The notes under the pieces are model-generated. The model did not search any database. It saw nothing but the letters and a program-made list of their open reading frames with translations, and was not told the origin of the DNA. Made by a program: the position numbers and the translations under genes. A stretch of DNA of 56,282 nucleotides from NCBI GenBank assembly GCA_946186185.1, contig CAMHMJ010000020.1, positions 1-56,282 of the forward strand, in the 5' to 3' direction. The DNA comes from an uncultured Treponema sp. (GTDB lineage Bacteria > Spirochaetota > Spirochaetia > Treponematales > Treponemataceae). Below, piece after piece: positions 32,870-42,090 of the stretch; the stretch's first letter is position 1; each line of letters opens with the position of its first letter.

Positions 32870-34342
32870 TTAAGAACATAGCCCTTCATATATTTTCTGA
32901 TATTCCAGGGCGCTTTTTTTCCAGGAGAAGTCTTTGGTCATGGCATTTTTTATAAGCCGGGAAAAATCGTTTTTATTTGAATACCAGGTGTCCACCGCCC
33001 ATTTTACGGTATTAAAAATTGCTTCCGGGGTAAGAAAATCAAATACAAAGCCAGAGCCCTTGTCTTCTGGTAACCTTGCAGCAGGTGAATAATTCTGTAC
33101 GCTATCCTTTAAGCCCCCTGTATTTCGAACTATTGGAAGAGTTCCGTATCTCATAGAATACATCTGGTTTAAGCCGCAGGGCTCATATCTGGAAGGCATC
33201 AAAAAAAGATCGCTTCCGGCTTCTGCAAGATGACTTAAACTGTCGTTGTAACCGATAAAGCATTTAAAATTTTCCAGTTTCCCGGAAAGACTTTTTATTT
33301 CGTTCTGACACCATTCTTCTCCGCTTCCGATTACTATGAACTGAACCTTTAATTCCGAACATATTTTGTACAGGGAACCGTACATTGGAGCAAAAACTTC
33401 TGAAATTCCCTTCTGAGAAACAAGCCGGCTTATCATTGAAATTACAGGTACATTTTTATCCTGTTTTAAGCCAAAGCGTTTCTGTAATTCTGTTTTGCAG
33501 GCTGTCTTCCCGGAAATTTCATCTTTAGAAAAAACAGAAGGAATGAGATGATCCTTTTTAGGATTCCAGACCTCCTCGTCAATTCCGTTCAGGATTCCTT
33601 TTAAAGAAGAAGAACGAACCCGGTAAAGCCCGTCAAGCCCTTCTCCGAATTCAGCAGTCTGGATTTCCTTTGCGTAGGAAGGAGAAACCGTGGTAATAAA
33701 ATCTGCACAGGTCAGACCGGCCTTTAAAAAATTAACACTGTAGGAATCTTCAAAACCGGCGGGAAAGCGCAATTCTTCCCCAAGCCCTAAGAATTTATAG
33801 GCTTCAACCGGAAATTTTCCCTGATAGGCCGCATTGTGAACCGTTATGACGGATTTTGTATCAGAAAAAAAGGAGTTTTTTCTTTCCTGATATTTAAGGA
33901 AAACAGGAGCAAGGGCACTGGCCCAGTCGTGCACATGAATTATATCGGGCCGAAAATTTATTTTTTCACACAACCGGAAAAGACTTCGGTTGAAGAGAGA
34001 AAACCGAACCGGATTATCGTTGTATGCACTTGTATTGGAAGGACCGTAAATCCCCTCCCTGCCGAAAAACTTTTCAAAATCCATAAAATAGACTTCTACC
34101 GGGCTTTCCGGAAGAGTTGTTTTGTAAAAATCTACCCGGACTTCAATGGGGCCAAGACTTACAAACACATCTTTTGCCACAGAAGAAAGCTGACTTTTGT
34201 CCACGGAATAATAACGAGGCAGAAGCAGCTTTACTTCATGTCCCAGCAGGGAAAGAGCCTTAGAAAGAGATGAAACGGCATCCGCAAGCCCGCCGGTTTT
34301 TGCAAAGGGCCAGGCTTCCGTACTTAAAAAGAAAATTTTCAC
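32870..34342 (-). CDS. glgA: Glycogen synthase (GT5), canonical copy
   Basis: GlgA adds glucose from ADP-glucose to alpha-1,4-glucans. The 490-aa protein has the sugar-nucleotide motif AKTGGLADAV (Lys15), VTVHNAAYQGKFPVE, the C-terminal ISRLVSQKGI, MPSRYEPCGLNQMYSMRYG with the catalytic glutamate, and RNTGGLKDSV. All hallmarks are intact, unlike the paralogue at 5728-7350. The start is GTG at 34342, overlapping the TGA of the upstream aminotransferase in GTGA, with no strong ribosome site, so translation is probably coupled. No glgC, glgB or glgP lies in the window. Confidence 0.95.
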   Translation of the reverse strand: MKIFFLSTEAWPFAKTGGLADAVSSLSKALSLLGHEVKLLLPRYYSVDKSQLSSVAKDVFVSLGPIEVRVDFYKTTLPESPVEVYFMDFEKFFGREGIYGPSNTSAYNDNPVRFSLFNRSLFRLCEKINFRPDIIHVHDWASALAPVFLKYQERKNSFFSDTKSVITVHNAAYQGKFPVEAYKFLGLGEELRFPAGFEDSYSVNFLKAGLTCADFITTVSPSYAKEIQTAEFGEGLDGLYRVRSSSLKGILNGIDEEVWNPKKDHLIPSVFSKDEISGKTACKTELQKRFGLKQDKNVPVISMISRLVSQKGISEVFAPMYGSLYKICSELKVQFIVIGSGEEWCQNEIKSLSGKLENFKCFIGYNDSLSHLAEAGSDLFLMPSRYEPCGLNQMYSMRYGTLPIVRNTGGLKDSVQNYSPAARLPEDKGSGFVFDFLTPEAIFNTVKWAVDTWYSNKNDFSRLIKNAMTKDFSWKKSALEYQKIYEGLCS

Positions 34343-35529
34343 TTTGTGTGAACGGCTTTATAGAAAGCTTCTTTTGAATTTAAAATTGTCTTTTCTGCAA
34401 CGCAGTAAGAAATTCTAAAATATCCCTTTCCACCGAAAGCACTTCCCGGTGCACAAAGAATATTGAAATTCTTAAGGTGATTTGTGAAAGCAAGATCATC
34501 GTCATTCCAGCCTTCCGGAACCTTTACGAAAAGATAGAAGGCGCCTTCCGGACGAATATATTTTAATCCCGCATAATCCATAACTTCCATTATTTCATTG
34601 CGTCGTTTTTCGTACAGGGAATAATCACAAGGAGCATCCCAGGATTTTGCTATAACCTTCTGGAAAAAAGCCGGTGCATTAACAAAGCCCAGAACACGGT
34701 TTGCAAGAACGCAGCCTGCAATAAACAAAGAAGCTTCCTTTGAAAGAGGATTTGCGGCAATATAGCCGATTCGTTCACCAGGAACGCTTAAATTCTTTGC
34801 AAAGCTTGTTACAACTGCAGAATATTCGTAATGAGGGAAAGCGGCAGCTACCTTTTTTCCTTCATATGTAATTGCCCGGTAAGGTTCGTCAAGAATCAGG
34901 TATGGGAAACGGTTATTTTTTTCACCAAATTCTTTGAGAACCTTTGAAAGGGCAATAATCTCCTCTTCAGAATAGATTTTTCCGGAAGGATTGTTAGGAG
35001 AGTTGATAAGAATTGCGGCAGTTTTGGAGTTCAGGGCTTTTTTTATTTCATCAATGTCAAGGGAACAGTCGTCCTTTGTTTTTACCCGGTGAATTTCTCC
35101 ACCGTGATTGTGAATGTAGTTATCATATTCTGTAAAATACGGGCATGGAACAATTACTTCATCCCCTGGGTTCAGGAGAGCTTTCATTACACAGTTTAAT
35201 GCACCTGCTGCTCCTACTGTCATTACAACATTTTCAAAAGAAAGCTCAACTCCCTGTTCAAGACTAGTTTTTTTTGCCATTGCGGCTCTGGCTTCCGGAT
35301 AACCTGCATTCGGCATATATCCGTGGCACATATGAGTTGTATCATTTGAAACATTCTTTATTTCGTCTAAAACTTCTTTCGGCGGATCTAAATCTGGATT
35401 TCCGATACTGAAATCAAAAACCTTGTCTTCTCCATATTTCTTTTTTAATATTGCACCTTCTTCAAACATTTTTCTGATTACACCTGCAGAAGGGCTTTCT
35501 AAAGTTTCTTTAATTTTTTGAGCTATCAT
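34339..35529 (-). CDS. Class I/II PLP-dependent aminotransferase, AspC-like
   Basis: This is a fold-type I aminotransferase of 396 aa. It shows FDFSIGNPDLDPPKEVL, GAAGALNCVMKAL, LINSPNNPSGKIYSEEEI (about residues 176-193), ILDEPYRAITY, and the PLP lysine in SFAKNLSVPGERIGY at about residue 243. A C-terminal arginine (YFRISYC) binds the substrate carboxylate. Substrate is probably aspartate or another amino acid, and the exact specificity is open. The ATG at 35529 has AGAGG. The gene overlaps glgA downstream, an unusual pairing of amino-acid and glycogen metabolism. Confidence 0.88.
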   Translation of the reverse strand: MIAQKIKETLESPSAGVIRKMFEEGAILKKKYGEDKVFDFSIGNPDLDPPKEVLDEIKNVSNDTTHMCHGYMPNAGYPEARAAMAKKTSLEQGVELSFENVVMTVGAAGALNCVMKALLNPGDEVIVPCPYFTEYDNYIHNHGGEIHRVKTKDDCSLDIDEIKKALNSKTAAILINSPNNPSGKIYSEEEIIALSKVLKEFGEKNNRFPYLILDEPYRAITYEGKKVAAAFPHYEYSAVVTSFAKNLSVPGERIGYIAANPLSKEASLFIAGCVLANRVLGFVNAPAFFQKVIAKSWDAPCDYSLYEKRRNEIMEVMDYAGLKYIRPEGAFYLFVKVPEGWNDDDLAFTNHLKNFNILCAPGSAFGGKGYFRISYCVAEKTILNSKEAFYKAVHTK

Positions 35530-35555
35530 ATATTCCTCTTTTTTTAGTAACTGTT

Positions 35556-35604
35556 ATTATATCATATTTGTTTGATTGTGTATAATATGAAAATTCACTA
35601 TAAT
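35556..35604. promoter_or_regulatory. Divergent promoters of the aminotransferase and the 35616 secreted protein
   Basis: Minus: TATACA (35579-35584 complement), 17 bp, TGA-TATAAT (35556-35561 complement), an extended -10. Plus: TTGTGT (35576-35581), 17 bp, TATAAT (35599-35604). The plus start would fall near 35611, leaving only about 5 nt of leader. An upstream TATAAT at 35581-35586 is an alternative -10 on plus that would include the GAAGG ribosome site. Confidence 0.5.
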
Positions 35605-35615
35605 GAAGGCAATTT

Positions 35616-36374
35616 ATGAAGAAGATTTTATTTATTTTTTCAATATTTTCTATTTCCCTCTCAGTTTTTGCACTTCCCTTTAATTCAGAATTGAAGAATG
35701 ACGAAAAGAAAAAGCTGGAAGCAGGTGAAGTCCTTATCAGAAACATCGATTATCCAAAATACATGTGTCTTGAGGAACAGAACGAAGCCTGCAAAAAAAT
35801 CATTAAAAGTATAAACGAAACCAAACCCAATTATCTTGCAGAGGTGATTCAGATAAAACCCTATAAGGGAAATGAAGACCTTCCGAAAAAAATCCGCAGT
35901 GCACTTGAAAACATTCAGGATTATGCAGGAATTCCTTACTGGTCGGAACACCACCAGCGCTACTGGGATTTGTATTCTTCATCAGAAGTTCTTTCAAGAA
36001 GAGAAGACGGAAACAAAACCTGGCTGGACACAAAACTCTATATGGAACCTTTCGGGGATATTTTCAGCCCGATTTATATTGAGGAAGAGCCATTTTCCCT
36101 TTCAAATGCAGGTAAAAACTCCGGCGAAGATGACAAAGGTTACATTTTCTATACTCAGACGAACACAAACAACCTTAAATTTGAAGGAATTACCTGCGTA
36201 AAGTCCTACTGTATGAAAAGTGCCATAATTCTTTTCAGAGACGGAGATAACTGGATTTTATATGGCGCAGGAGGAGTAAAAGCCCCTCGAGTACCATTCC
36301 TTACACCAAGAATCGAAACAAGCTTTATTAATCGAATAAAAACCTTCTGTAATTTTATTTTTACAAAGATCTAG
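35616..36374 (+). CDS. Secreted protein of unknown function
   Basis: The 252-aa protein has a signal peptide (MKKILFIFSIFSISLSVFAL, cleavage after VFA). The mature part begins LPFNSELKNDEKKKLEAGEV and contains DYAGIPYWSEHHQRYWDLYS and GDNWILYGAGGVKAPRVPF. I do not recognise a catalytic motif. The stretch is mixed alpha/beta with several aromatic residues, as in treponemal periplasmic proteins of undefined family. It ends 16 nt before the RmlD-like gene and may be co-transcribed with it, folC and alr. Confidence 0.75.
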   Translation: MKKILFIFSIFSISLSVFALPFNSELKNDEKKKLEAGEVLIRNIDYPKYMCLEEQNEACKKIIKSINETKPNYLAEVIQIKPYKGNEDLPKKIRSALENIQDYAGIPYWSEHHQRYWDLYSSSEVLSRREDGNKTWLDTKLYMEPFGDIFSPIYIEEEPFSLSNAGKNSGEDDKGYIFYTQTNTNNLKFEGITCVKSYCMKSAIILFRDGDNWILYGAGGVKAPRVPFLTPRIETSFINRIKTFCNFIFTKI

Positions 36375-36390
36375 AATTCTGGAGCATAAT

Positions 36391-37302
36391 GTGATTTGGG
36401 TCATTGGCAGTGAAAACGAACTTGGAAAAGAAATAACAGACTTGCTTAAGCAGAAACAGGCCTTGTTTGTCACCTCTGATTCTGAGCTGGATATTTTAAA
36501 ATACGAAAATCTTGAAAATTTCATAAAATCAAAAGAAACGGAAGTTTACTATTCTTCCCACAGAAATTTAAAAAATCCCACGGAAGGAAAAATCGACTGG
36601 ATAATAAACTGCACCTCCCTTTTTGACGGGCGATATGCAGATACCGGCGAAAATTCAAAAAACAAGATGTCCCTGAATGTTGCCCGGGTTTCAAGAGAGC
36701 ACGGCGCAAAGCTGATTCACATTTCTGACTTTAAGGATAATGAGGTCGAAATCTCTTCTACAATTACCCAGTATTACATCATAAAAACTTCCGGAATCTT
36801 TGGAAAAAAAGCAGAAGGAAACTTTTCCCGTCTGATTTCTGACCTGGGCTCGGAAAACCGGAAAGACTTCCAGAATGCCTCGAAAATGCAGTATACCAGT
36901 GCCCGGGATTTAGCAGAAGTAATTCTTTCCATAATAGAAAAATCAAAAAAGGCCACAAAGCTCTTTGGTAAAAACAGCGCCCTTTCCCATGGAACCTACA
37001 TTTTTACAAACAAGGGGTCTGCAACTCCTTATGAATTTGCCGCTTTTGTTTACGGGGAACTTAAAAAGAAAAAGCTTGTTAAAAATGAATGTACGATAAA
37101 CCCGGTTTCGGAAAATAAACCTGCTTCAAACGATGTTGAAAATCTGGAGTCTGCTTCTGAAGAAACCGACGAAAACCGGTCAGTTTCCTCACCTGACCAG
37201 AGAAAAACGGAAAGCACAAAAATCATTTCCTCAGAAATCCTGGAAAAACAGCTGAAATACAAAAATTCTGACTGGAAAGAAGCCGTAAAAAGGATGCTCT
37301 GA
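36391..37302 (+). CDS. Degenerate RmlD-like NAD(P)-binding protein
   Basis: The fold matches dTDP-4-dehydrorhamnose reductase (RmlD). The Rossmann start is IWVIGSENELGKEI, later parts are GAKLIHISD (about residue 110), IIKTSGIFGKKAEGNFSRL and the RmlD-type TSARDLAEVIL. However, the stretch between HISD and KTSGIFG, where RmlD carries Tyr-x3-Lys, is shortened to about 18 residues and lacks that pair. A low-complexity Ser/Glu-rich insert lies at about 228-275. The protein is therefore likely not an active reductase. The start is GTG at 36391 with GGAG 6 nt upstream, and its stop overlaps folC in ATGA. Confidence 0.7.
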   Translation: MIWVIGSENELGKEITDLLKQKQALFVTSDSELDILKYENLENFIKSKETEVYYSSHRNLKNPTEGKIDWIINCTSLFDGRYADTGENSKNKMSLNVARVSREHGAKLIHISDFKDNEVEISSTITQYYIIKTSGIFGKKAEGNFSRLISDLGSENRKDFQNASKMQYTSARDLAEVILSIIEKSKKATKLFGKNSALSHGTYIFTNKGSATPYEFAAFVYGELKKKKLVKNECTINPVSENKPASNDVENLESASEETDENRSVSSPDQRKTESTKIISSEILEKQLKYKNSDWKEAVKRML

Positions 37303-38639
37303 TGAAACTTGCTGATTTTCTTACCTGGCTGGACTCTTACCTTAACTTTGAAAAAACTCAGACAAAAAACATATTCTGGCTTGATTCCATGAAATTTCTT
37401 TGTGAAAAGCTGGGAAATCCGGAAAAAGCCGTTCCCTGCATTCATGTTGCCGGCTCTAAAGGAAAAGGAAGCATCTGCCAGATGCTTTCCTGCATAATGG
37501 AACAGCACGGTAAAAAATGCGGAGTTTACGCAAGCCCTCATATCAGTGATTTCAGGGAAAGAATCCGTCTTTCCAACAGTTTTTTTGAGGATGAAGTTTA
37601 TGAAAAATCCGCAGACCAGATTGTTTCCCTTGTTACATCCCTGAAAGACGAAGAACTTCCCGGAGGAAGACGCCTTACCTGGTTTGAACTGGTTACAGTT
37701 TTTGCATTTTTATGTTACAGAAACGCCGGATGCGATTTTGTAGTCTATGAAACGGGTCTTGGGGGACGGCTGGATTCAACCAACGTAGTCTCTCCCCTTC
37801 TTACGATAATAACTCCGATAGAACTGGAACACACAGAATTTCTTGGGGACACTGTTGAAAAAATCGCAGCCGAAAAAGCCGGAATCATAAAGAAAAATGT
37901 TCCCTGCGTTGTTTCTATTCAAAATTACGATGAAGTGAATAAAGTCTTTGAAGATAAGTGCAGGGAAAAAAACTCAAGCCTGCTTCTGCTTAAAAACACC
38001 GGTATAGGAATTTCCGGTCTCAAAGAAGATAACCGGATGCAGGTGTTTTTTAATTATGAAGGCTCCCCAGTTACTCTATACCTTAGAATGCCTGGAATGC
38101 AGCAGGCTCAAAACGCATTTCTCTGCTATACCGCTGTAAAAAAATTCTTCAGCGATATATCAGAGGAAGAAATAAAGGCAGGTCTTGAAAACGCGGTTCT
38201 TCCAGGAAGATTTGAGATTCACGATAATATAATTCTTGACGGAGCTCACACCGTAAAAAGTGTGAATGGAACACTGGAAACCCTGATAAACCTGTTCCCG
38301 GATTCATTAAATAAACCGACCCTTCGGCGTCTTCTGTTTGCCTGTGCGGGTGACAAGGATGTTGAGGATATAATCCCTCTCTTTGCAAGATATGGTGGAA
38401 TATTCCATCAGGTTATCTTTACGGAACCGGAGACCGTCAGAAACTGCAATGCCGAAAAAAATTATCTCATTGCTCAAAAATACGGAATTGAAGCAAAAGT
38501 CATTAAAAATTTGCAGGAAGCCTTTATTTCAATTATCTCAGATGCAAAAGCTGACGATAAAATATTAGTTATGGGTTCTTTTTACCTGGTATCAGAAGTC
38601 AAACAAATCATGAAAGAAAAAGGCATTGAAACACTATGA
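37302..38639 (+). CDS. folC: Folylpolyglutamate/dihydrofolate synthase (Mur ligase family)
   Basis: FolC joins glutamate to folates using ATP. The P-loop variant is HVAGSKGKGSICQML (about residues 46-60). YASPHISDFRERIRLSN and YETGLGGRLDSTNV follow, with the ATP/metal motif IITPIELEHTEFLGDTVEKI at about 160-179 and ILDGAHTVKS in the C-terminal domain (usual DGAHN). It starts in the ATGA overlap with the RmlD-like gene and overlaps alr at its end, so three proteins are made from a tight polycistron. A single bifunctional enzyme is likely, but the dihydrofolate step cannot be proven. Confidence 0.93.
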   Translation: MKLADFLTWLDSYLNFEKTQTKNIFWLDSMKFLCEKLGNPEKAVPCIHVAGSKGKGSICQMLSCIMEQHGKKCGVYASPHISDFRERIRLSNSFFEDEVYEKSADQIVSLVTSLKDEELPGGRRLTWFELVTVFAFLCYRNAGCDFVVYETGLGGRLDSTNVVSPLLTIITPIELEHTEFLGDTVEKIAAEKAGIIKKNVPCVVSIQNYDEVNKVFEDKCREKNSSLLLLKNTGIGISGLKEDNRMQVFFNYEGSPVTLYLRMPGMQQAQNAFLCYTAVKKFFSDISEEEIKAGLENAVLPGRFEIHDNIILDGAHTVKSVNGTLETLINLFPDSLNKPTLRRLLFACAGDKDVEDIIPLFARYGGIFHQVIFTEPETVRNCNAEKNYLIAQKYGIEAKVIKNLQEAFISIISDAKADDKILVMGSFYLVSEVKQIMKEKGIETL

Positions 38640-39781
38640 GGTGCACTAAAGCTGTAATTTATTCAGAAAATCTTAAAAACAACGTAAATCAAATAAAAAA
38701 CAATCTGAAGGAAGGAGTTAAACTCTGCGTAGCCGTGAAGGCAAATGCCTACGGAAACGGCGCCCTTGAGTGTGCAAAAATCTACGAAGAGCTGAAAGTA
38801 GATTACATGGCCATTGCTACCGTAGAAGAAGGACGCTTTTTACGGGAAAACGGCATTACAACCCCTCTTCTTCTCCTTAGCCTTGCTGATCCTAATGAAT
38901 TTGAAAGCATCGTAAAATACGGAATTACACCTCTGGTTTACGAGGAAGAGTATTTTTCCCGCCTGAATGAAGAGGCCTGTAAACAGGCGGTTGTAAATCC
39001 CGTATTCCTTGCCATCGACACGGGAATGGGACGAATCGGCTGTCATCCGGAGGAAGCACTTAATGTTTCCAGAAAACTTCAGGGATACAAAAATATTTCG
39101 CAGAAAGGCGTTATAACTCATTTTGCAGTTTCGGACAGCATAAAAAAATCTGACATTAAATATACAAAAAAGCAGTTTTCACTTTTTATGAAGGCCATCG
39201 AAAGCATGAAGCAGAACGGAATAGAACCGGGAATACGAACCTGCGCAGCAAGTGCTGCTTCCATTGCCTTTCCGGAAATGCAGCTGGACATGGTCCGCCC
39301 TGGAATAATTCTCTACGGCTACTATGCAGACCAGGTTACAAAAGAATATCTTGAAAAATCCGGAAAAAAACTGGAGCTTGAACCTGTAATGCAGTTTGAA
39401 ACAAAGGTCAGCTCTGTGCGCCTTCTGAAAAAGGGAGAAAGCGTAAGCTATGGAAGAACCTGGAAATGCAAAAAAGACACATATATCGGCGTTCTTCCAG
39501 CCGGATATGCAGACGGACTCTTACGCCGCTATGCAAAAATCTTAAAAGTCAGCATAAACGGCACTTCATACCCTGTTGTGGGACGAATATGCATGGATCA
39601 GTGCATGATTGATTTGGGCAGCAACGAAAAGAATGTAAAAGCCTGGGACAAGGCAATCATTTTTGGACCAAAATCAAGGGGTGCGTTCATGACCGCAGAC
39701 GATATTGCCAGAAAAACCGGTACCATTTCGTATGAAGTCATGACGGCTATTTCTTCGAGAGTAAAACGGGAAGTACAGTAA
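38636..39781 (+). CDS. alr: Alanine racemase
   Basis: Alr interconverts L- and D-alanine for peptidoglycan. The 381-aa fold-type III PLP enzyme has the cofactor lysine in AVKANAYGNGALECA (about residues 32-46), AIDTGMGRIGCHPEE, MVRPGIILYGYY, VSYGRTWKCKKD and VVGRICMDQCMIDLG near the end, which includes the catalytic tyrosine loop region. Its ATG overlaps the folC stop (ATGA). A palindrome without T tract lies after the stop. Confidence 0.95.
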   Translation: MRCTKAVIYSENLKNNVNQIKNNLKEGVKLCVAVKANAYGNGALECAKIYEELKVDYMAIATVEEGRFLRENGITTPLLLLSLADPNEFESIVKYGITPLVYEEEYFSRLNEEACKQAVVNPVFLAIDTGMGRIGCHPEEALNVSRKLQGYKNISQKGVITHFAVSDSIKKSDIKYTKKQFSLFMKAIESMKQNGIEPGIRTCAASAASIAFPEMQLDMVRPGIILYGYYADQVTKEYLEKSGKKLELEPVMQFETKVSSVRLLKKGESVSYGRTWKCKKDTYIGVLPAGYADGLLRRYAKILKVSINGTSYPVVGRICMDQCMIDLGSNEKNVKAWDKAIIFGPKSRGAFMTADDIARKTGTISYEVMTAISSRVKREVQ

Positions 39782-39795
39782 AAAATCACTGAGGT

Positions 39796-39825
39796 CGGGG
39801 CGCTGCCATTTCTGGCTGTACCCCG
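39796..39825. terminator. Hairpin between the convergent alr and GH31 genes
   Basis: CGGGG (39796-39800) pairs with CCCCG (39821-39825), with an inner GCCA-TTTC-TGGC stem. There is no T run on either side, so it may be a weak or Rho-dependent end. Confidence 0.4.
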
Positions 39826-39850
39826 TCAATTCACTTTCCCTGCAATCACT

Positions 39851-41905
39851 TTACCACTGTTCAAGGTGTTCTAAGTCAAGTTCGCTTGTGTTAAGTGCGC
39901 TCTTGGAAACCATGAGTTTTTCTCCGGCTTTCTTAAAGAAAACAATTTCATCCGGAGCACAGGAAATATAGTGCATTCCCTTTTCAAGAGTTCGCTTTAA
40001 CGGAGAACCTGAAATCAGTCCGTTTTCTTTTGTGCATCTGATTTCTTCCATTGTTTCAGGAATGTAGACTGCCCTTCCCCTTGCATTTTCTGTATAAACA
40101 GGAGCAATCATCAGGGATGAACCAAACATCAGCTGGTCTTCAATTCCTGAAGCAATCTCGTCCTCCAGATAATCGAATGCAAGAGGACGGAAAAGCATGG
40201 TTCCGTCTACTGCACATTTTTCAAATTCCTTTGAAAGGTATGGAATTATTCTGTAGCGGAAGGAAATTAAGGCCTTAAAATCATCAGCATCTTCAAAGCG
40301 GTAAACCTCCTGCTCCCGGGTTCCGGCAGCAGAATGATTTCTGAAAAGCGGCGTAAATACAGAAAGGGAAATAAAGCGCATCAAAAGCTCTCTGTTCACA
40401 TTTCCGCCAAAACCGCCGGTATCGCAGCCCGTATACAAATATCCGCACATATTGAGGGACGGAAGCTGTTTCAAGCACAAAAGAATGTGGGACCACCAGG
40501 AAGCGTTGTCTCCTGTCCAGATTCCGCCGTAACGGTGGCTTCCGATAAAGCTGGCCCGGCTGAATAAAAGGATTTTTCTGTCCTTTACATTGTTCTTAAA
40601 AAAATCAGAGGCAGCCCGGGTCATGGAAGCGCCGTAAAGGTTATGAACCTTATCGTGTCTAACAAGTGCATACTCCTTTCCATTTTCCTCTATAGTTTTC
40701 TCTTTTAAATCTCCTGCAAGTTCAGCAGGAACTTTATGATAGAAGGATTTGTAGTCATCCATGCTGTTCTGAACATGTAAAACCGCTTCCTTTACACCCC
40801 ACATTGAAGTAAATTCCTTTAAGTCACCGGAAAAAGTTTTTTCAACCTCAGCCTTTACCCGGTTAATTCCTTCCGGAGTGAAAAACAGAGCCGGTTCATT
40901 CATGTCGTTCCAGAAACCGTCAATTCCTGCATCGGTGAGGCGTGAATAGTAATTTCCGAACCATTTTCTTGCATCAGGATTTAAATAGTCTGTAAAAACA
41001 GATAATCCCGGCCAGACCCCTGCCTTAAACAGAGAGCCGTCTGCTTTTTTGCAGAACATATCCTTTTTTACACCGTCGACACAGACGTCGTCCTTTTCTT
41101 CATCAGCTTTTATGCCTGCATCGATAATCGGAACTATGTGAATATTTTTTTTCTTTAATGCAGAAACGCAGCCTGAGAAGTCAGAGAATTTTTCCGGATC
41201 TACCGTAAAATCCCTGAAATTCTTCATATAGTCGATGTCCAGGAAAATTGCATCAAGAGGTATTCCCCGTTTTGTATGTTCTTCGTAAACAGTTTCAAGA
41301 TCCTTCTGAGTACCATAGCCCCAGCGGCTCTGCATATATCCGTAGGCCCAGAATGGAGGAACATAGCTTTCCCCGATTAATTTTCTGAAGGTCTGAACAG
41401 TCTCTTTTATTTCAAGATTTTCTGTATTGATGTAGTAAAGATTGAAATTATTGTTCTGGACTTTTATTTCCAGTACATCACGGCTTGTAAAGCCTGCATC
41501 AATTATAATTTTTCCCGGAAAATCAATAAAAAAGGCTGCCTGCACCCTTCTTTCCGGTGAATAAACAATAAAAAACGGGTGAGCACCGTATAAAGCTTTT
41601 TTATCTTCCGTATGATTCGGGTCATCAGAGCACCACATTTCGTAAACGCGGCCCCGCTTGTTAATGGAGCCCATTGCTTCTCCGAGACCAAAAATCATAT
41701 CTTCTTTGGAAAGAGGAATTGAAAGAACAGTTTCTTCCGGTTCAAGTTTTGTAATATCTATACCAGGAAAGGCGGAAGCTAAAATGCCGCCCTTTGAAAA
41801 AGCATTCTTAATTTCAGATAAATCTTTTAAAGTTTGTGAATCAGGTATTTTCTGTACAACGGCTTCGGTTTCAAAGGGATTTCCAAAAATAATTTTTTTA
41901 AGCAT
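39851..41905 (-). CDS. Glycoside hydrolase family 31 alpha-glucosidase-like enzyme
   Basis: GH31 enzymes release glucose or xylose from alpha-linked glycans. From ATG 41905 (GGAGG upstream) the protein is 684 aa. The N-terminal beta-sandwich is followed by a TIM barrel with FWAYGYMQSRWGYGT, LDAIFLDIDYMKNF, the nucleophile in DGFWNDMNEPALF (Asp about 334) and RYGGIWTGDNASWW with the acid/base Asp. SFRYRIIPYLSKEF lies toward the end. No signal peptide is seen, so it acts in the cytoplasm, probably on maltodextrins or isomaltose-like sugars. A longer ORF starting 30 codons earlier would run through the upstream AT-rich region and is rejected. Confidence 0.92.
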   Translation of the reverse strand: MLKKIIFGNPFETEAVVQKIPDSQTLKDLSEIKNAFSKGGILASAFPGIDITKLEPEETVLSIPLSKEDMIFGLGEAMGSINKRGRVYEMWCSDDPNHTEDKKALYGAHPFFIVYSPERRVQAAFFIDFPGKIIIDAGFTSRDVLEIKVQNNNFNLYYINTENLEIKETVQTFRKLIGESYVPPFWAYGYMQSRWGYGTQKDLETVYEEHTKRGIPLDAIFLDIDYMKNFRDFTVDPEKFSDFSGCVSALKKKNIHIVPIIDAGIKADEEKDDVCVDGVKKDMFCKKADGSLFKAGVWPGLSVFTDYLNPDARKWFGNYYSRLTDAGIDGFWNDMNEPALFFTPEGINRVKAEVEKTFSGDLKEFTSMWGVKEAVLHVQNSMDDYKSFYHKVPAELAGDLKEKTIEENGKEYALVRHDKVHNLYGASMTRAASDFFKNNVKDRKILLFSRASFIGSHRYGGIWTGDNASWWSHILLCLKQLPSLNMCGYLYTGCDTGGFGGNVNRELLMRFISLSVFTPLFRNHSAAGTREQEVYRFEDADDFKALISFRYRIIPYLSKEFEKCAVDGTMLFRPLAFDYLEDEIASGIEDQLMFGSSLMIAPVYTENARGRAVYIPETMEEIRCTKENGLISGSPLKRTLEKGMHYISCAPDEIVFFKKAGEKLMVSKSALNTSELDLEHLEQW

Positions 41906-42029
41906 ACTCTCAGCTCCTCCAGTATATCTTTTAATTATATAATAGTTTATCGCTATACTTGTATATATTATTATGAGTTTTTCAATTATTTTCAAGTATT
42001 TTTTGTGGTACCCAACAATCGATAAATGT

Positions 42030-42037
42030 GCTATAAT
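42030..42037 (+). promoter_or_regulatory. Extended -10 promoter of pta
   Basis: TGC-TATAAT with hexamer at 42032-42037; no good -35 is visible 17 bp upstream. The leader is about 48 nt and carries AAGGAG before ATG 42091. The rest of 41906-42090 is AT-rich spacer between divergent genes. Confidence 0.55.
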
Positions 42038-42090
42038 ATTTGAACAAATTTTACTTTATATGGTGGCAGAGTCCACTTTAAGGAGAATAT

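Noticed and set aside
41906..41995. 30-codon N-terminal extension of the GH31 enzyme
   Set aside because: It is very AT-rich, has no ribosome site, and the ATG at 41905 has GGAGG 10 nt upstream and matches the family start.
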